DNA from: CBDAUN01 sp965214875
GTDB taxonomy: Bacteria; Pseudomonadota; Gammaproteobacteria; Arenicellales; JAJDZL01
DNA length: 64,000 nucleotides
Assembly (NCBI GenBank): GCA_965214875.1
Contig: OZ243980.1
Location: forward strand, 868,001 to 932,000
Reading direction: 5' to 3'
This document shows positions 14,767 through 24,339 of the stretch, in pieces (the stretch's first letter is position 1; each line of letters begins with the position of its first letter). Both the position numbers and the translations under genes were made by a program. The notes under the pieces were generated by a model that worked only from the letters and a program-made list of their open reading frames with translations, did no database searches and had not been told where the DNA came from.

Positions 14767-16928
14767 AGATGTTTCAAAGCAAAGTTTCCGCGATGACGGC
14801 ATTGCTAGTCTTCATGCTAAGCGTGGCAATGTTCGGCTTGATTGCCGCAACATTGCAAAGTCAAGCGCTTGAACCGCATCTGCCGAAAATATTTCTGCTC
14901 AACGTTACCGGCGTTTTGATGCTTACATTCATGCTGGTAATTTACGGGTATCGGCTGCTGAAGCGTTTGCGCCGAAAAGAGCCAGGCACAAGACTGACGA
15001 TTCGAATGATTCGCGGCTATGTATTGCTGACTCTCGCCTCGATCATTCTGTTCTACTTTTTTTCCTACTTCGCGCTAAATCGCAGCGTCGACGGTTCGAT
15101 CAATATACGCATTGACAAAGCGCTTAACGATGCGGTTCAGTTGGGCACGGTTTCGGTCGATGCTTGGAAGGATAGTGTAGTGTTCGCATTGGAAGAAATG
15201 GGAGCAAGCCTTACCACGGTCTCAGATCCTGACATAATCGGTCGGGAAATTAACAATGTGCGTGAAGCGCGCGACCTGACCGAAATCGTCTACTTTCGCG
15301 AATTCGACGGACCATCAAGCGCGATCGTTGCTAGCGATATTCAGCTCGAAACACTGCGTGTGCCTCGCATCGATGAAACCATGCTAAGCCAGGTTCGAGT
15401 TGATGGTCCGGTGTGGCGACCAGTCATATCCGACGACGGAGCGCTGCAATGGCGAGTGCTGGTCAAATTCCCAATCGCCGGTACCGTTGAGCATTTCTAT
15501 CTGCAGGGTTTGGCGCTGTTGCCGGCCAGTTATACCGAGCTTGGAGAGAGCATTGAATCGGCGCGGCAAGAATATTCAGGCTTTCTGTTTCTGGTGGATT
15601 CGCTAAAATTCAACCTCGTCCTTGCATTGGCCTTCGTTGCCATGTTTCTGCTGATGCTTTCGACCTGGGTCGCCATCGTGTTTGCCCAAAAGCTGGTGCG
15701 TCCCATCAGAACGCTGTCTGAAGGCACTTTGGCCGTTGCGAGCGGCAATTACGACAAGCGCCTGGAGGTGGATTCGTCGGACGATATCGGTGTGCTGGTC
15801 ACATCATTCAACGACATGACCAACGAGATCAAGGCGGCGCACGACAAGGTGCGCGAGAGTCAGGAACAGGCCGAAGAGCAGCATTTGTATCTTGAGACGG
15901 TGCTGCAGCATTTATCGACTGGAGTGGTACTCATCGACCCGTGCAATCGCGTCATCGACTTGAACCTCGCCGCAGAACAGATCATGAAGTTGCCGCTGCA
16001 CGAGCTCCAAAACAAGACGCTAGCCGAATTGATCGATGCGGCGCCTCAGCTTGAACCTCTCTGCAAGTTTATTGAAAATGGAATCGTTCGAGGTGACAAC
16101 GAATGGGGGGATACTATTTCAATCAGTTCCGACATGGGCTCCCTTTCATGGGCCTGTAGCGCCACGCGGCTGCCTGAATCATCTGGGGTCTATGGCTGCT
16201 ATGTCGTCGTCATCGATGACATTACACCGTTGCAAAAAGCGCAAAGATTGGCCGCTTGGGGCGAGGTGTCGCAACGCTTTGCCCATGAGATTTGCAATCC
16301 GCTGATGCCGATCCAGCTGTCGGTCGAACGGATTCAGCTCAAGACGCTAGACAAGCTTTCAGAAGATGTGCGCCCGTCGGTCGAAAACGCGTTTAACGCA
16401 ATTTTCCGCCAGCTCAGCTCAATGCAGGCCATTGTCAGCGAATTTCGCGACTATGCCAATATTACCCAGCTCAACCCAAAATGGTTCAACCTCAATGACT
16501 TGGTGCGCGATGTCGCGGAATTGCACGAGTCAGGCGACACTCGCGTGGTAATCGAGATTGATCTGGGAGAAAATGTTGGTGAAATCCATGCGGACTCCAA
16601 TCGCATGGTGCAAGTGCTCAATAACCTGGTGATCAATTCCGTGCAGGCAATGAGCGAGATTGCCGATGCCAGAATCAAGATCACCACTCGTCGCAACTCC
16701 GGCGACCGGATAGAGCTGCGCTTTGCCGACAATGGTGCCGGATTCGATCCGTCTTTGCTTGGCAAAGTATTCGAGCCTTATGCGACAACCAAGGAAAAGG
16801 GCGCAGGACTTGGTCTAGCGATCGTACGGCGAATCATCGCGGAGCACGGCGGAGTTGTCGAAGCGCGAAATCCGCCGCAAGGCGGCGCAGAAATTGTAAT
16901 CTATTTGAACGGTCTGATCAAAAGATGA
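14763..16928 (+). CDS. ntrY: NtrY-like membrane sensor histidine kinase
   Basis: Sensor kinase of 721 residues: membrane helices near residues 15-35, 45-65 and 85-115, an extracytoplasmic sensor region, a helix near 285-310, HAMP (VRPIRTLSEGTLAVASGNYD), PAS (about 385-490), then HisKA and HATPase (NNLVINSVQAMSE, DNGAGFDPSLLGKVFEPY, GLGLAIVRRIIAEHGG). The phospho-acceptor box is AHEICNPLMPIQLS, where AHEIKNPLTPIQLS is usual, so Lys and Thr are replaced by Cys and Met; the histidine is kept. The start at 14763 overlaps DUF4390 by four bases. The partner regulator follows with an ATGA overlap. The signal sensed is unknown. Confidence 0.93.
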   Translation: MKMFQSKVSAMTALLVFMLSVAMFGLIAATLQSQALEPHLPKIFLLNVTGVLMLTFMLVIYGYRLLKRLRRKEPGTRLTIRMIRGYVLLTLASIILFYFFSYFALNRSVDGSINIRIDKALNDAVQLGTVSVDAWKDSVVFALEEMGASLTTVSDPDIIGREINNVREARDLTEIVYFREFDGPSSAIVASDIQLETLRVPRIDETMLSQVRVDGPVWRPVISDDGALQWRVLVKFPIAGTVEHFYLQGLALLPASYTELGESIESARQEYSGFLFLVDSLKFNLVLALAFVAMFLLMLSTWVAIVFAQKLVRPIRTLSEGTLAVASGNYDKRLEVDSSDDIGVLVTSFNDMTNEIKAAHDKVRESQEQAEEQHLYLETVLQHLSTGVVLIDPCNRVIDLNLAAEQIMKLPLHELQNKTLAELIDAAPQLEPLCKFIENGIVRGDNEWGDTISISSDMGSLSWACSATRLPESSGVYGCYVVVIDDITPLQKAQRLAAWGEVSQRFAHEICNPLMPIQLSVERIQLKTLDKLSEDVRPSVENAFNAIFRQLSSMQAIVSEFRDYANITQLNPKWFNLNDLVRDVAELHESGDTRVVIEIDLGENVGEIHADSNRMVQVLNNLVINSVQAMSEIADARIKITTRRNSGDRIELRFADNGAGFDPSLLGKVFEPYATTKEKGAGLGLAIVRRIIAEHGGVVEARNPPQGGAEIVIYLNGLIKR

Positions 16929-18280
16929 GCATGCAGGAAGAAACACTAAGAATCCTGGTCGTTGATGACGAGCCAGATATTCGTGAGGTGGTCAAGGAAA
17001 TTCTTTCCGATGAAGGCTACCAGGTCACTACGGTGCACGATGCAGATGCGGCCAGAAGCGCCGTCAGACTCACTCAATTCAGCGCAATCCTGCTTGATAT
17101 CTGGATGCCTGGAGACGATGGGGTGACCTTGCTGAAGGAGTGGCGCGAATCCGGACTCGATACGCCGGTCATCATGATGTCGGGGCACGGCACGGTCGAA
17201 ACCGCGGTAGAAGCGACTGTATACGGCGCCTACGACTATTTGGAAAAGCCTGTTTCGATGGGGCGGCTTTTGGTCGCCATCCGAAATGCCGTGAGCAGCC
17301 GCCAATCGACGCCGTTTCGCGCCGCCCGCAAGGAGATCGTGAAATCCAAGCTGGTCGGCTCCAGTGCGGCGATTGCCAATGTAATGCGCCAAGTCAAGAA
17401 CATCGCTCGACACCCCACCACTGTCATGATCATTGGCGAGCCTGGCTCAGGCAAGAAGTTTGTCGCCAATCTGATTCACGCTCAGGCTGAAAAAGATCCT
17501 TCCAAGTTCGTCATATTCGATTTGCTCGGGAACGCCAGCATTGACGAAATGATTGCGCAAATGCAAGAGCTCGGCCTAGATGGCACGGTGGTTATTCCTG
17601 ACATGCATGGATTCAACGGACAGCTTCAAGTGCGTCTGACAAGCCTGCTCAACCGTTTGGAGCAGATTCAAAAATCCGCAGGCGAGAGCGTGTTGCCAAG
17701 AATGATCGTCACCGCGACACCAGGCATTGCGACCGCTGTGAAAAACGCCTACTTTCGCTCAGATTTGTTTCATCGCTTGCGCGATTCAGTGATCGAATTG
17801 CCTGCATTGCGCGACCGGCCTGAAGACATACCGGAACTGGTGGGTTTTTTTACCGACCATTTTTCGCAAGTCGACAGGCTGCCCTATAGACGGATGTCTA
17901 CCTCAGCCTTGAATCGGCTGCGCAACCATTCATGGTCCGGCAATGTCGAGGAGCTGCAAAATGTCATTCGCCAGGCGCTGATGAACACATCGAACGATGT
18001 CATCTCAACCGCAGATCTGAATCCGTTGCTCGCAGAATTCGATATTCCGGCCTACAATCCGCCTGAATCATCGTCGAACGATGACCTTAGGTTCGATCTG
18101 CCGATTCGCGAGGCGCGCGAACAATTTGAACGCGAATATTTGATCTACAACTTAAGATCATGTGCCAGCTACAAGGAGATGCAGGCTCGCACCGGCATGG
18201 ACCGCACCAACCTGTACCGCAAATTGAAAAAATACGAGATCGATATCGCGCCCGGCTCTGCCGAGCAGGCGGAAAAGTGA
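16925..18280 (+). CDS. ntrX: NtrX-like response regulator with degenerate sigma-54 ATPase domain
   Basis: The 451-residue regulator has an N-terminal receiver (RILVVDDEPDIREVVKEILS; acceptor Asp in LLDIWMPG), a central AAA-type domain and a Fis-type helix-turn-helix (EMQARTGMDRTNLYRKLKKY). The central domain keeps a P-loop-like GEPGSGKKFVANLIH but has no GAFTGA loop, and Walker B reads VVIPDMHG instead of LFLDEIGD. By family knowledge it should not remodel sigma-54 holoenzyme; it probably acts as an ordinary repressor or activator. Contrast NtrC at 51175, which has all these motifs. It overlaps ntrY and trkA by four bases each. Confidence 0.92.
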   Translation: MSMQEETLRILVVDDEPDIREVVKEILSDEGYQVTTVHDADAARSAVRLTQFSAILLDIWMPGDDGVTLLKEWRESGLDTPVIMMSGHGTVETAVEATVYGAYDYLEKPVSMGRLLVAIRNAVSSRQSTPFRAARKEIVKSKLVGSSAAIANVMRQVKNIARHPTTVMIIGEPGSGKKFVANLIHAQAEKDPSKFVIFDLLGNASIDEMIAQMQELGLDGTVVIPDMHGFNGQLQVRLTSLLNRLEQIQKSAGESVLPRMIVTATPGIATAVKNAYFRSDLFHRLRDSVIELPALRDRPEDIPELVGFFTDHFSQVDRLPYRRMSTSALNRLRNHSWSGNVEELQNVIRQALMNTSNDVISTADLNPLLAEFDIPAYNPPESSSNDDLRFDLPIREAREQFEREYLIYNLRSCASYKEMQARTGMDRTNLYRKLKKYEIDIAPGSAEQAEK

Positions 18281-19677
18281 GGGTAGCAATATTCGGCGCT
18301 GGCACCGTTGGCGGCAACGTTGCGCGCGAGCTTTCGGCCGAGGGCAACGATGTCACGCTCGTCGATTCTGATCAAGCAACTTTGAACCGGATCCGCGACA
18401 GGCTCGACATCAACACCGTTACAGGCAATGCCGCAGATCCTTCGCTGCTAAAAGAGCTTGGCATCGGCGATATTGATCTGGTGCTCGCCGTTACGGACCG
18501 TGACGACACCAACATTGTCACGTGCGAGTTGATCAGCGCCATCCTTGATTTTGAAGATGGCGTTCAGCCAACCAAGATTGCCCGGCTGCGCAACTTCGAA
18601 TACCTTGAGCATCAGCATTATTTTGCTAAGGAATACATCGCGATCGACCGAATCATCAGCCCCGAAAAATTGGTGACCGAACAGTTCATGCGCTTGATCG
18701 AATATCCATGGGCCACTCAGTTTGTCGAATTCGCCCATGGCAAAATTCAGCTGGCGGCCATTCGCGCATTGGAAGGCGGTGCTTTGGTCGGCCATGAAAT
18801 CAGGGAGCTTCGCGAGCATATGCCTAACGTGGATACCCGAGTCGCTGCGATCTATCGAGACGATGCGCCGATCATGCCGCACGGCGACACTGTCATTCAG
18901 GTCAATGACACGGTTTTTTTCATCGCCGCTCGGGAGAACATCAGCGATGTCATCAGCGAGCTTCGGCCGATCGACGAATCATACGGGAAACGAGTGGTGC
19001 TGGTCGGTGCTGGCAAGATCGGTGTGCGCCTGGCACGAGAGCTTGCCGATCGCGGCTTTGTCGTGAAGTTGATTGAGCTGGATCTCGAAAACGCGGAGCG
19101 AGCGGCCGCTGAACTAGAAAACTGCATGGTGCTGCAAGGAGACGCAGCGGAGATGGAAATCATGGAGCAAGCGAACATTGAGCGCACTGAAGTGTACTGC
19201 GCGGTGACCAATCATGATGAGGCGAACATCCTGACATCGATGATGGCCAAAAAAATGGGTGCCAAGCGTACCATGGCGCTGATTAACAATACCGCCTATG
19301 CCGAATTGCTGGAGACCACTCAGAACAACATTGATGTGGTGGTGTCACCCAATCTGGTCACAATCAGCGAACTGTTTCGCTACGTCAGGGCGCGCGGTCG
19401 CATGGAAGCGATTCATTCATTGCATCGTGGTGCCGCTGAGGCAATCGAGGCGATTGCCCGCAAAACCTCGCAGGTAATCGGACGCAAGATCGCCGAGATC
19501 GACTTGCCGCAAGGCACTACGGTTGGTGCCATCTCGCGCGGCGACGAGGTGCTGATCGCGCACCATGATATCGAGATCGAGGAGAACGATCACATCGTGC
19601 TATTCGTCTTGGACAAGGACCGCAAGCAGATTGCCCACTTGGAAAGATTGTTTGCCGTCGATATCGGGTTTACCTAG
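18277..19677 (+). CDS. trkA: Trk potassium uptake regulatory subunit
   Basis: Peripheral NAD-binding subunit that gates the TrkH potassium channel. It has two tandem RCK_N/RCK_C units in 466 residues: VAIFGAGTVGGNVARELS at the start and VVLVGAGKIGVRLARELAD at about residue 240, both nucleotide-binding folds. I choose GTG 18277 because the glycine-rich fold starts five residues in and the GTGA overlap with the ntrX stop follows the operon pattern; the longer frame from 18160 runs inside ntrX. TrkH follows after 46 bases. Confidence 0.94.
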   Translation: MRVAIFGAGTVGGNVARELSAEGNDVTLVDSDQATLNRIRDRLDINTVTGNAADPSLLKELGIGDIDLVLAVTDRDDTNIVTCELISAILDFEDGVQPTKIARLRNFEYLEHQHYFAKEYIAIDRIISPEKLVTEQFMRLIEYPWATQFVEFAHGKIQLAAIRALEGGALVGHEIRELREHMPNVDTRVAAIYRDDAPIMPHGDTVIQVNDTVFFIAARENISDVISELRPIDESYGKRVVLVGAGKIGVRLARELADRGFVVKLIELDLENAERAAAELENCMVLQGDAAEMEIMEQANIERTEVYCAVTNHDEANILTSMMAKKMGAKRTMALINNTAYAELLETTQNNIDVVVSPNLVTISELFRYVRARGRMEAIHSLHRGAAEAIEAIARKTSQVIGRKIAEIDLPQGTTVGAISRGDEVLIAHHDIEIEENDHIVLFVLDKDRKQIAHLERLFAVDIGFT

Positions 19678-19723
19678 CCGCCCATCTCTCTGTCCGATTC
19701 GCGTTTTCGCCGGTCTGCAACTC

Positions 19724-21175
19724 ATGCGCTATCAGCAGGTACTGAAGATACTGGGCATTCTGACTGCCTTGTACAGCATCACGCTGATTCCGCCGGCGGC
19801 AATCGCCTACTTTGCTCAGGATGGGGAATTCCATGTATTTGCGCGGTCGCTGATCGTCACGCTCATCATCGCCTTGCTGTTCTGGATGCCGGTTCGAAAC
19901 TACCGAAAGCCGCTAGGCTTGCGGGAAGGGTTTCTGGCAGTGGTCGGTTTCTGGGTGACCTTCGCGACGATTGGCTCTTTGCCATTCTTGTTCTCGACTG
20001 AGCCCGACATTGCGGTGACAGATGCGTTTTTCGAATCGATGTCCGGCCTCACCACCACTGGGGCAACCGTCATCACCGGCATTGAGAATCTGCCTATATC
20101 AATCAAATACTACCGTCAGCAGATGCAATGGCTTGGCGGCATGGGAATTATTGTGCTTGCGGTCGCAGTGTTGCCGATGCTGGGTATTGGCGGCATGCAG
20201 CTGTTCCGAGCCGAAATCCCGGGGCCGATGAAGTATGCCAAGCTGACACCACGGATTACCGAGACAGCGAAGGCCCTGTGGTACATCTATCTTGGGCTGA
20301 CGGTGCTGTGCGCACTAGGCTACCTGTATGCGGGAATGAGCCTGTTTGATGCGATCACGCACAGCTTTTCCACGATTGCGATCGGCGGCTTTTCAACTTA
20401 CGACGACAGCTTCAGGCACTTCAACAGTGGCCTGGTCAATGCGGTGGCGATTGTGTTCATGATCCTGTCAGGGATGAACTACGCATTGCATTTCATCGCG
20501 TATCGCGGCCGAACCCTAGTTGGGTATGCGCGCGACATTGAGGTCAAGACCTATCTTTCGATCATCGGCATCAGCATTGTCGTTGTGCCGCTTGTGCTGA
20601 TTGCATCGAAGACCTATGGCACTTTTGACGATGCTATATCTCACGGCATCTTCCAGGTGGTTTCAACCGCGACGACGACCGGATTTACGACAACCGATTT
20701 TTCGCATTGGCCGCTGTTTTTGCCGGCGATGCTGCTATTGCTCAGCATTATGGGGGGTTGCGCCGGCTCAACGGCCGGAGGCTTGAAGATCATGCGCGTG
20801 GTGTTGCTGTTCAAGCAGGGCCATCGCGAGACGATCAAGCTGGTGCACCCGGATGCGATCGTGCCCATTCGCATGAATAACGCCGTAGTTCCCGATACGG
20901 TGGTGAGCGCAGTTTGGGGATTCTTCGCGCTTTACGTCCTGAGTTTCGTAGTGCTCGCGATGCTGCTGCTTGCGGCAGGAAACGACCTGGTGACGGCCTA
21001 TTCTACGGTCACAGCATGTCTGAACAATCTCGGCCCGGCGCTTGGCGATGCATCCCAGAATTATGCCAGCCTGAATTCAGCATCCAAATGGGTGCTGTCG
21101 TTTGCAATGCTGCTGGGACGGCTGGAATTGGTGACATTTCTGGTGCTTATTACTACCAGCTATTGGCGCGATTGA
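19724..21175 (+). CDS. trkH: Trk potassium uptake channel subunit
   Basis: Integral membrane K+ translocating subunit, 483 residues with about ten hydrophobic segments arranged as four pore-loop repeats. Selectivity-filter-like segments are visible: SGLTTTGATV, FSTIAIGGFSTYD, VSTATTTGFTTTDF and VTACLNNLGPALG. The start at ATG 19724 (MRYQQVLKILGILTAL) gives the normal N-terminus; the longer frame from 19565 lies within trkA. It works with TrkA encoded just upstream. It ends the def-to-trkH block; no clear hairpin terminator follows. Confidence 0.95.
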   Translation: MRYQQVLKILGILTALYSITLIPPAAIAYFAQDGEFHVFARSLIVTLIIALLFWMPVRNYRKPLGLREGFLAVVGFWVTFATIGSLPFLFSTEPDIAVTDAFFESMSGLTTTGATVITGIENLPISIKYYRQQMQWLGGMGIIVLAVAVLPMLGIGGMQLFRAEIPGPMKYAKLTPRITETAKALWYIYLGLTVLCALGYLYAGMSLFDAITHSFSTIAIGGFSTYDDSFRHFNSGLVNAVAIVFMILSGMNYALHFIAYRGRTLVGYARDIEVKTYLSIIGISIVVVPLVLIASKTYGTFDDAISHGIFQVVSTATTTGFTTTDFSHWPLFLPAMLLLLSIMGGCAGSTAGGLKIMRVVLLFKQGHRETIKLVHPDAIVPIRMNNAVVPDTVVSAVWGFFALYVLSFVVLAMLLLAAGNDLVTAYSTVTACLNNLGPALGDASQNYASLNSASKWVLSFAMLLGRLELVTFLVLITTSYWRD

Positions 21176-21280
21176 CACTTAGTTCGACTTGTGATTGGCA
21201 CGTATCCTCGATGCGAATCAAATAGCTTGAAATGCCAAAGATACAGCGATTGTCACAGCAAGTCGTTCGGTCAATTGCAT

Positions 21281-22591
21281 TCAGTCAGCTTGCGGGGGGC
21301 CAACAGGCAGCGATCGCAGATAGTCGCCGAGTGAGGGAATCGGGATCTTATAGTGGTCAGGCACTCCTGGTGTCGGAGCCAAAAGGCCAGCATGCAATGC
21401 ATCGGACACAAACTCTTCCGTGGTTTGACCGATTTTTTGACGTGCAGATGCGGTCAGCATGTCGATTTCATCATGCGACAGTGCGTCAAGCACCGCTCTT
21501 CCCGCCTTGCTTGCAGCCACCGCCAGATGCTTGTATACCCAGGCACGACAGGAACCTGCCTCCACGCGACCTTCATAGTATTCATTCTTGCCATTCGCTC
21601 CTTGCTCCAGTGCCTGATTTAGAAGATGCCGTTTCACGCGCCCTTCATTGGAGCGAAGTATCCGACCTGCCTCAACTCCCACGCAATTGATATGCTGCGG
21701 CCATCCTTGCGACAGTTCCGCTAAGGTGCTTGCCCATTTATCCTTTTCTGCATCCGTTCCCGAGTAGTAGGCATTTAGCATGAGCCGAAGGGAGATTGCC
21801 GCATCCTCTATCGAAAGCGGTTCAAGGTTGCACACCCGTCTTCGCGCAATCCCTGACAGACCGCAATCGCGCAATACCTGCTTGGTGTCGCTCAGGCCGA
21901 AAAATGCCGCAACTAGCGGAATGTTCCCAGGTGGGTTGTGAATGCAATCCACCACATCTTTGACCGATTGGCTTATTGGCGTGTTCTGCGCTTCGTCCAC
22001 AAACACCACAATAGAAACTTTTTCAAGTAAAGGCGCCGCATCGAGAAAAACTTGCTCCGCTGGCATCGAAACTTGCGGTTTGTTCGCCGGGTCGGGCTTG
22101 CCGCCTACCGAAACGCTACCCACAGTGACTCCTCGTTCCGACAGTTGCTTGAACAGTGTGGCGCCCAGTTCGCGCAAATGCCGCATGCCGCTGCTGATCG
22201 GGTCGGGGGTGATGCCTGCAAGTCGTTCGTTCTCCTCGTTGACCGACTGGACTATTCGACGCATTACGGTGACGGGGGATGCCAACGAATGAGACTTCAC
22301 AGAAACTGCAACCCAGGGATGTTCGGGTGACGAATGGCACTTAATCGCTTCCATGCACTCAAGCATTAGTGCCGACTTGCCCGCTCCAGGCGCCCCCTGG
22401 AAAATCATCGTCCCTCCGCCTATTCGTCCCGAGGCAAGATTTTGCGCAGAATTGCGAAACACCTCATATTCGGCATCGCGATCGGTAAAAAATGGTTCAC
22501 GGCCGACTTCAGAACGATCGACCTGATTTAGCCACACGTCTTCCGGCAAGGGCGCTATCGGTGCAGGCTTTGGAAACAGGTTTTGACTCAT
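21281..22591 (-). CDS. AAA-type ATPase, accessory
   Basis: A 436-residue P-loop ATPase of unknown job. Walker A is FQGAPGAGKSALM (about residue 67), Walker B is SIVVFVDEAQNTPISQ (about 205). A winged-helix-like region may lie near the C-terminus (HDEIDMLTASARQKIGQTTE, SDALHAGLLAPTPG). The overall plan recalls ORC/Cdc6-like or STAND-type accessory ATPases. It stands alone, convergent with trkH, with no phage, plasmid or recombinase gene beside it. The ATPase at 45564 has a similar plan but different sequence. The gene is intact; substrate and partners cannot be inferred. Confidence 0.75.
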   Translation of the reverse strand: MSQNLFPKPAPIAPLPEDVWLNQVDRSEVGREPFFTDRDAEYEVFRNSAQNLASGRIGGGTMIFQGAPGAGKSALMLECMEAIKCHSSPEHPWVAVSVKSHSLASPVTVMRRIVQSVNEENERLAGITPDPISSGMRHLRELGATLFKQLSERGVTVGSVSVGGKPDPANKPQVSMPAEQVFLDAAPLLEKVSIVVFVDEAQNTPISQSVKDVVDCIHNPPGNIPLVAAFFGLSDTKQVLRDCGLSGIARRRVCNLEPLSIEDAAISLRLMLNAYYSGTDAEKDKWASTLAELSQGWPQHINCVGVEAGRILRSNEGRVKRHLLNQALEQGANGKNEYYEGRVEAGSCRAWVYKHLAVAASKAGRAVLDALSHDEIDMLTASARQKIGQTTEEFVSDALHAGLLAPTPGVPDHYKIPIPSLGDYLRSLPVGPPQAD

Positions 22592-23364
22592 ATGGGAGAA
22601 ATGAAAAAATGGTTCGCGTTAGCTTGCGATTGAAGTTGCTGCCAATGTACTTGCTTATCGCAATTGCCCAAAATTCTGCTGCCAACCGACTAAATCCTTG
22701 CGGAGGGGTTTCGATGTTATCGGAATATATTCCTCCTTGTTCATTGTCTTTGCCTTGTCGACCCGTCGGAAAAAGGCGGGTGCCCGCATAAGGGCAACGC
22801 ATTCGCCATTGTAGGCGATTTTTTAGAACTTTGGATGTTGGACTCCAAACCTTGCCGAGGCGTTGCGCTTAAAGTTTCCCGTCCCTGCTGAGATCGCCAG
22901 CATCAGTGACGGTTGCCTGGCCCACACCGTCAGCCACTTTTGCGTCGACTATTTTTGCCTTGTAGTCGCAAGCGGTATCGATTTAGGGGTGTTGGCTTCA
23001 AAGTGCCGAGTAGGTGACTTTGGTCAGCTTATGCGCGGCAGCATTGATGTGCAGTAAACCAAAAATTGGCGAATCTAAACATGTTAGATTGACCCAGTCC
23101 GAACGCTGCGTCAGTGTAGCTGCCGCGACCGTGCTGTTGATGGTTGGACTATACGGACGATCGCCGACACGCTGGCGGTCAGCGCGAGCACGGCGGACAA
23201 GGTTGGGCTCGCTGGTAGAAAGTGCAACGTAGGTTTTTTGGTTTTATCCGTGCATAAAGGGTTGACTGGTTTATACCTCCGAAATCGAAGTCAGGTCAGG
23301 CGGCTGATTGCAGGGGGATGCTCCGCAAACGACCCTTGCCTTTCCGGTCGGCAGGTTTGCAGAT
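22592..23364. other. Intergenic region without a supportable gene
   Basis: About 770 bases between two minus-strand genes. Short open frames on both strands show no family resemblance. The only structure I note is a hairpin with a T run at 22803-22824. The promoter of the ATPase at 22591 must lie in the right-hand part but I see no clear match. Confidence 0.5.
22803..22824 (+). terminator. Possible intrinsic terminator
   Basis: Stem TCGCC/GGCGA with a six-base loop followed by six T residues. No plus-strand gene ends just upstream, so it may be a relic. Confidence 0.35.
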
Positions 23365-24017
23365 TCAGCTGGTGCCGAGGCAAATTTCCGCCGTCGCGCT
23401 TGTTGTATCTCCATCCAGTGTATAGGGGTGCACCATAAACGGTAGCCTCGCAGTGCCTCCGCCGAAGATCATGGAAAAGTTCGTGCTCTGAAATCTTCCG
23501 CCCGTGATCATGAACTTCATGTTGTTGCAACCAGGGTCGACAATGCCGTTCAGGGGCGTGTCGCCCGGACCGCCCGTTGTCAGAAGGTTGCGCGCGTTCA
23601 CAGCTTTGGACGGCAAATCCTGCGAAATGATCAGATGGTGACCTTCATTGAATGTGCCGTTCACCTCGACCTTGTAATTCACTCTCAGTCCGCCCGGATA
23701 GGGCCATGCCGTGCCAGCATCCGCCGGCTCCACCTGAACCTGTGTGCCAGCTCCATCCAAGATATTTACCTGAAAATTTTCCGCTGCCTGGTGATACCAC
23801 ACCACGGCCCAGCTGCGGCACCGGCAGAAGTCGCTTGGGTAGCCTGGGGTTCTGACACCGTTATCTTTATCTGTAAAGCAGAAGTCCGGCACGGGCGGAC
23901 TGTAGGTTGCGCCGTTGTTGCTACCGGATGGACAGGCCAGCACCACGCCGTCCAACGGCAAGAGCATCAAAGTTGCGAAAAGGCATGCAACCAATTTTAA
24001 GGTGAGGGGGGGGGCAT
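23365..24017 (-). CDS. Exported protein with poly-C tract in its leader, frame currently closed
   Basis: An AGGAG ribosome site stands eight bases before ATG 24017. The ATG is followed at once by C9 (24014-24006), and in this frame translation stops at TAA after six codons. With C10 or C7 it would read MPPPLTLKL then the hydrophobic VACLFATLMLLPLDGVVLA, a signal peptide with a cysteine after the likely cut (GVVLA-CPSG), and continue for about 217 residues in all. The mature part is rich in Gly, Asn and aromatic residues and has several cysteines (DFCFTD, DFCRCRS, PGCNNMKF). I know no family. A TTG at 23994 could give a poor in-frame start. Most likely a slipped-strand phase-variable surface or secreted protein, OFF as given. 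Confidence 0.68.
24006..24014 (-). repeat. Poly-C tract (C9) directly after a start codon
   Basis: Homopolymer on the coding (minus) strand, immediately after ATG 24017. Open frame requires 3n+1 cytosines. Confidence 0.9.
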
Positions 24018-24094
24018 GAGGTTGTCTCCTAGGTTAGGTTGGTTTTCATCCTGATTATACAGGCTGATTTTTGTTCAACAGTGAAATAATGCGT

Positions 24095-24237
24095 CTTAAA
24101 ACCGCAATAGAGGCATTGTGCAAAGGAATAAAGCTTTACCCCGATAGAGTTCACCCGGCGGGTGAACAGTTCTTTTGTTGAAAACTCCCATTATGCAAGG
24201 CTTTGCTCCTTTTGGCAATCCTTAATGCGGTTTTAAG
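24095..24237. repeat. Palindromic 143-bp repeat element
   Basis: The ends CTTAAAACCGCA (24095-24106) and TGCGGTTTTAAG (24226-24237) are perfect inverted repeats that continue imperfectly inward for about 45 bases. The centre holds a second perfect hairpin, GTTCACCC/GGGTGAAC (24149-24167), followed by AGTTCTTTT, which could also terminate transcription. The right arm is related to 51043-51088. No coding content. It may be a small non-autonomous element. Confidence 0.7.
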
Positions 24238-24339
24238 GGTGCGATGTTTTTAGAAAAACAGGGTGGCCGCTGTGGCGAGGCTGGCAATCACGCCGGCCCG
24301 ACCTGGCACTGAAGGCGATTTCAGCCAATCGAGGTCATT

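Noticed and set aside
23635..24000. Plus-strand open frame opposite the poly-C exported gene
   Set aside because: No ribosome site or family; the minus strand has the signal peptide and better protein character.
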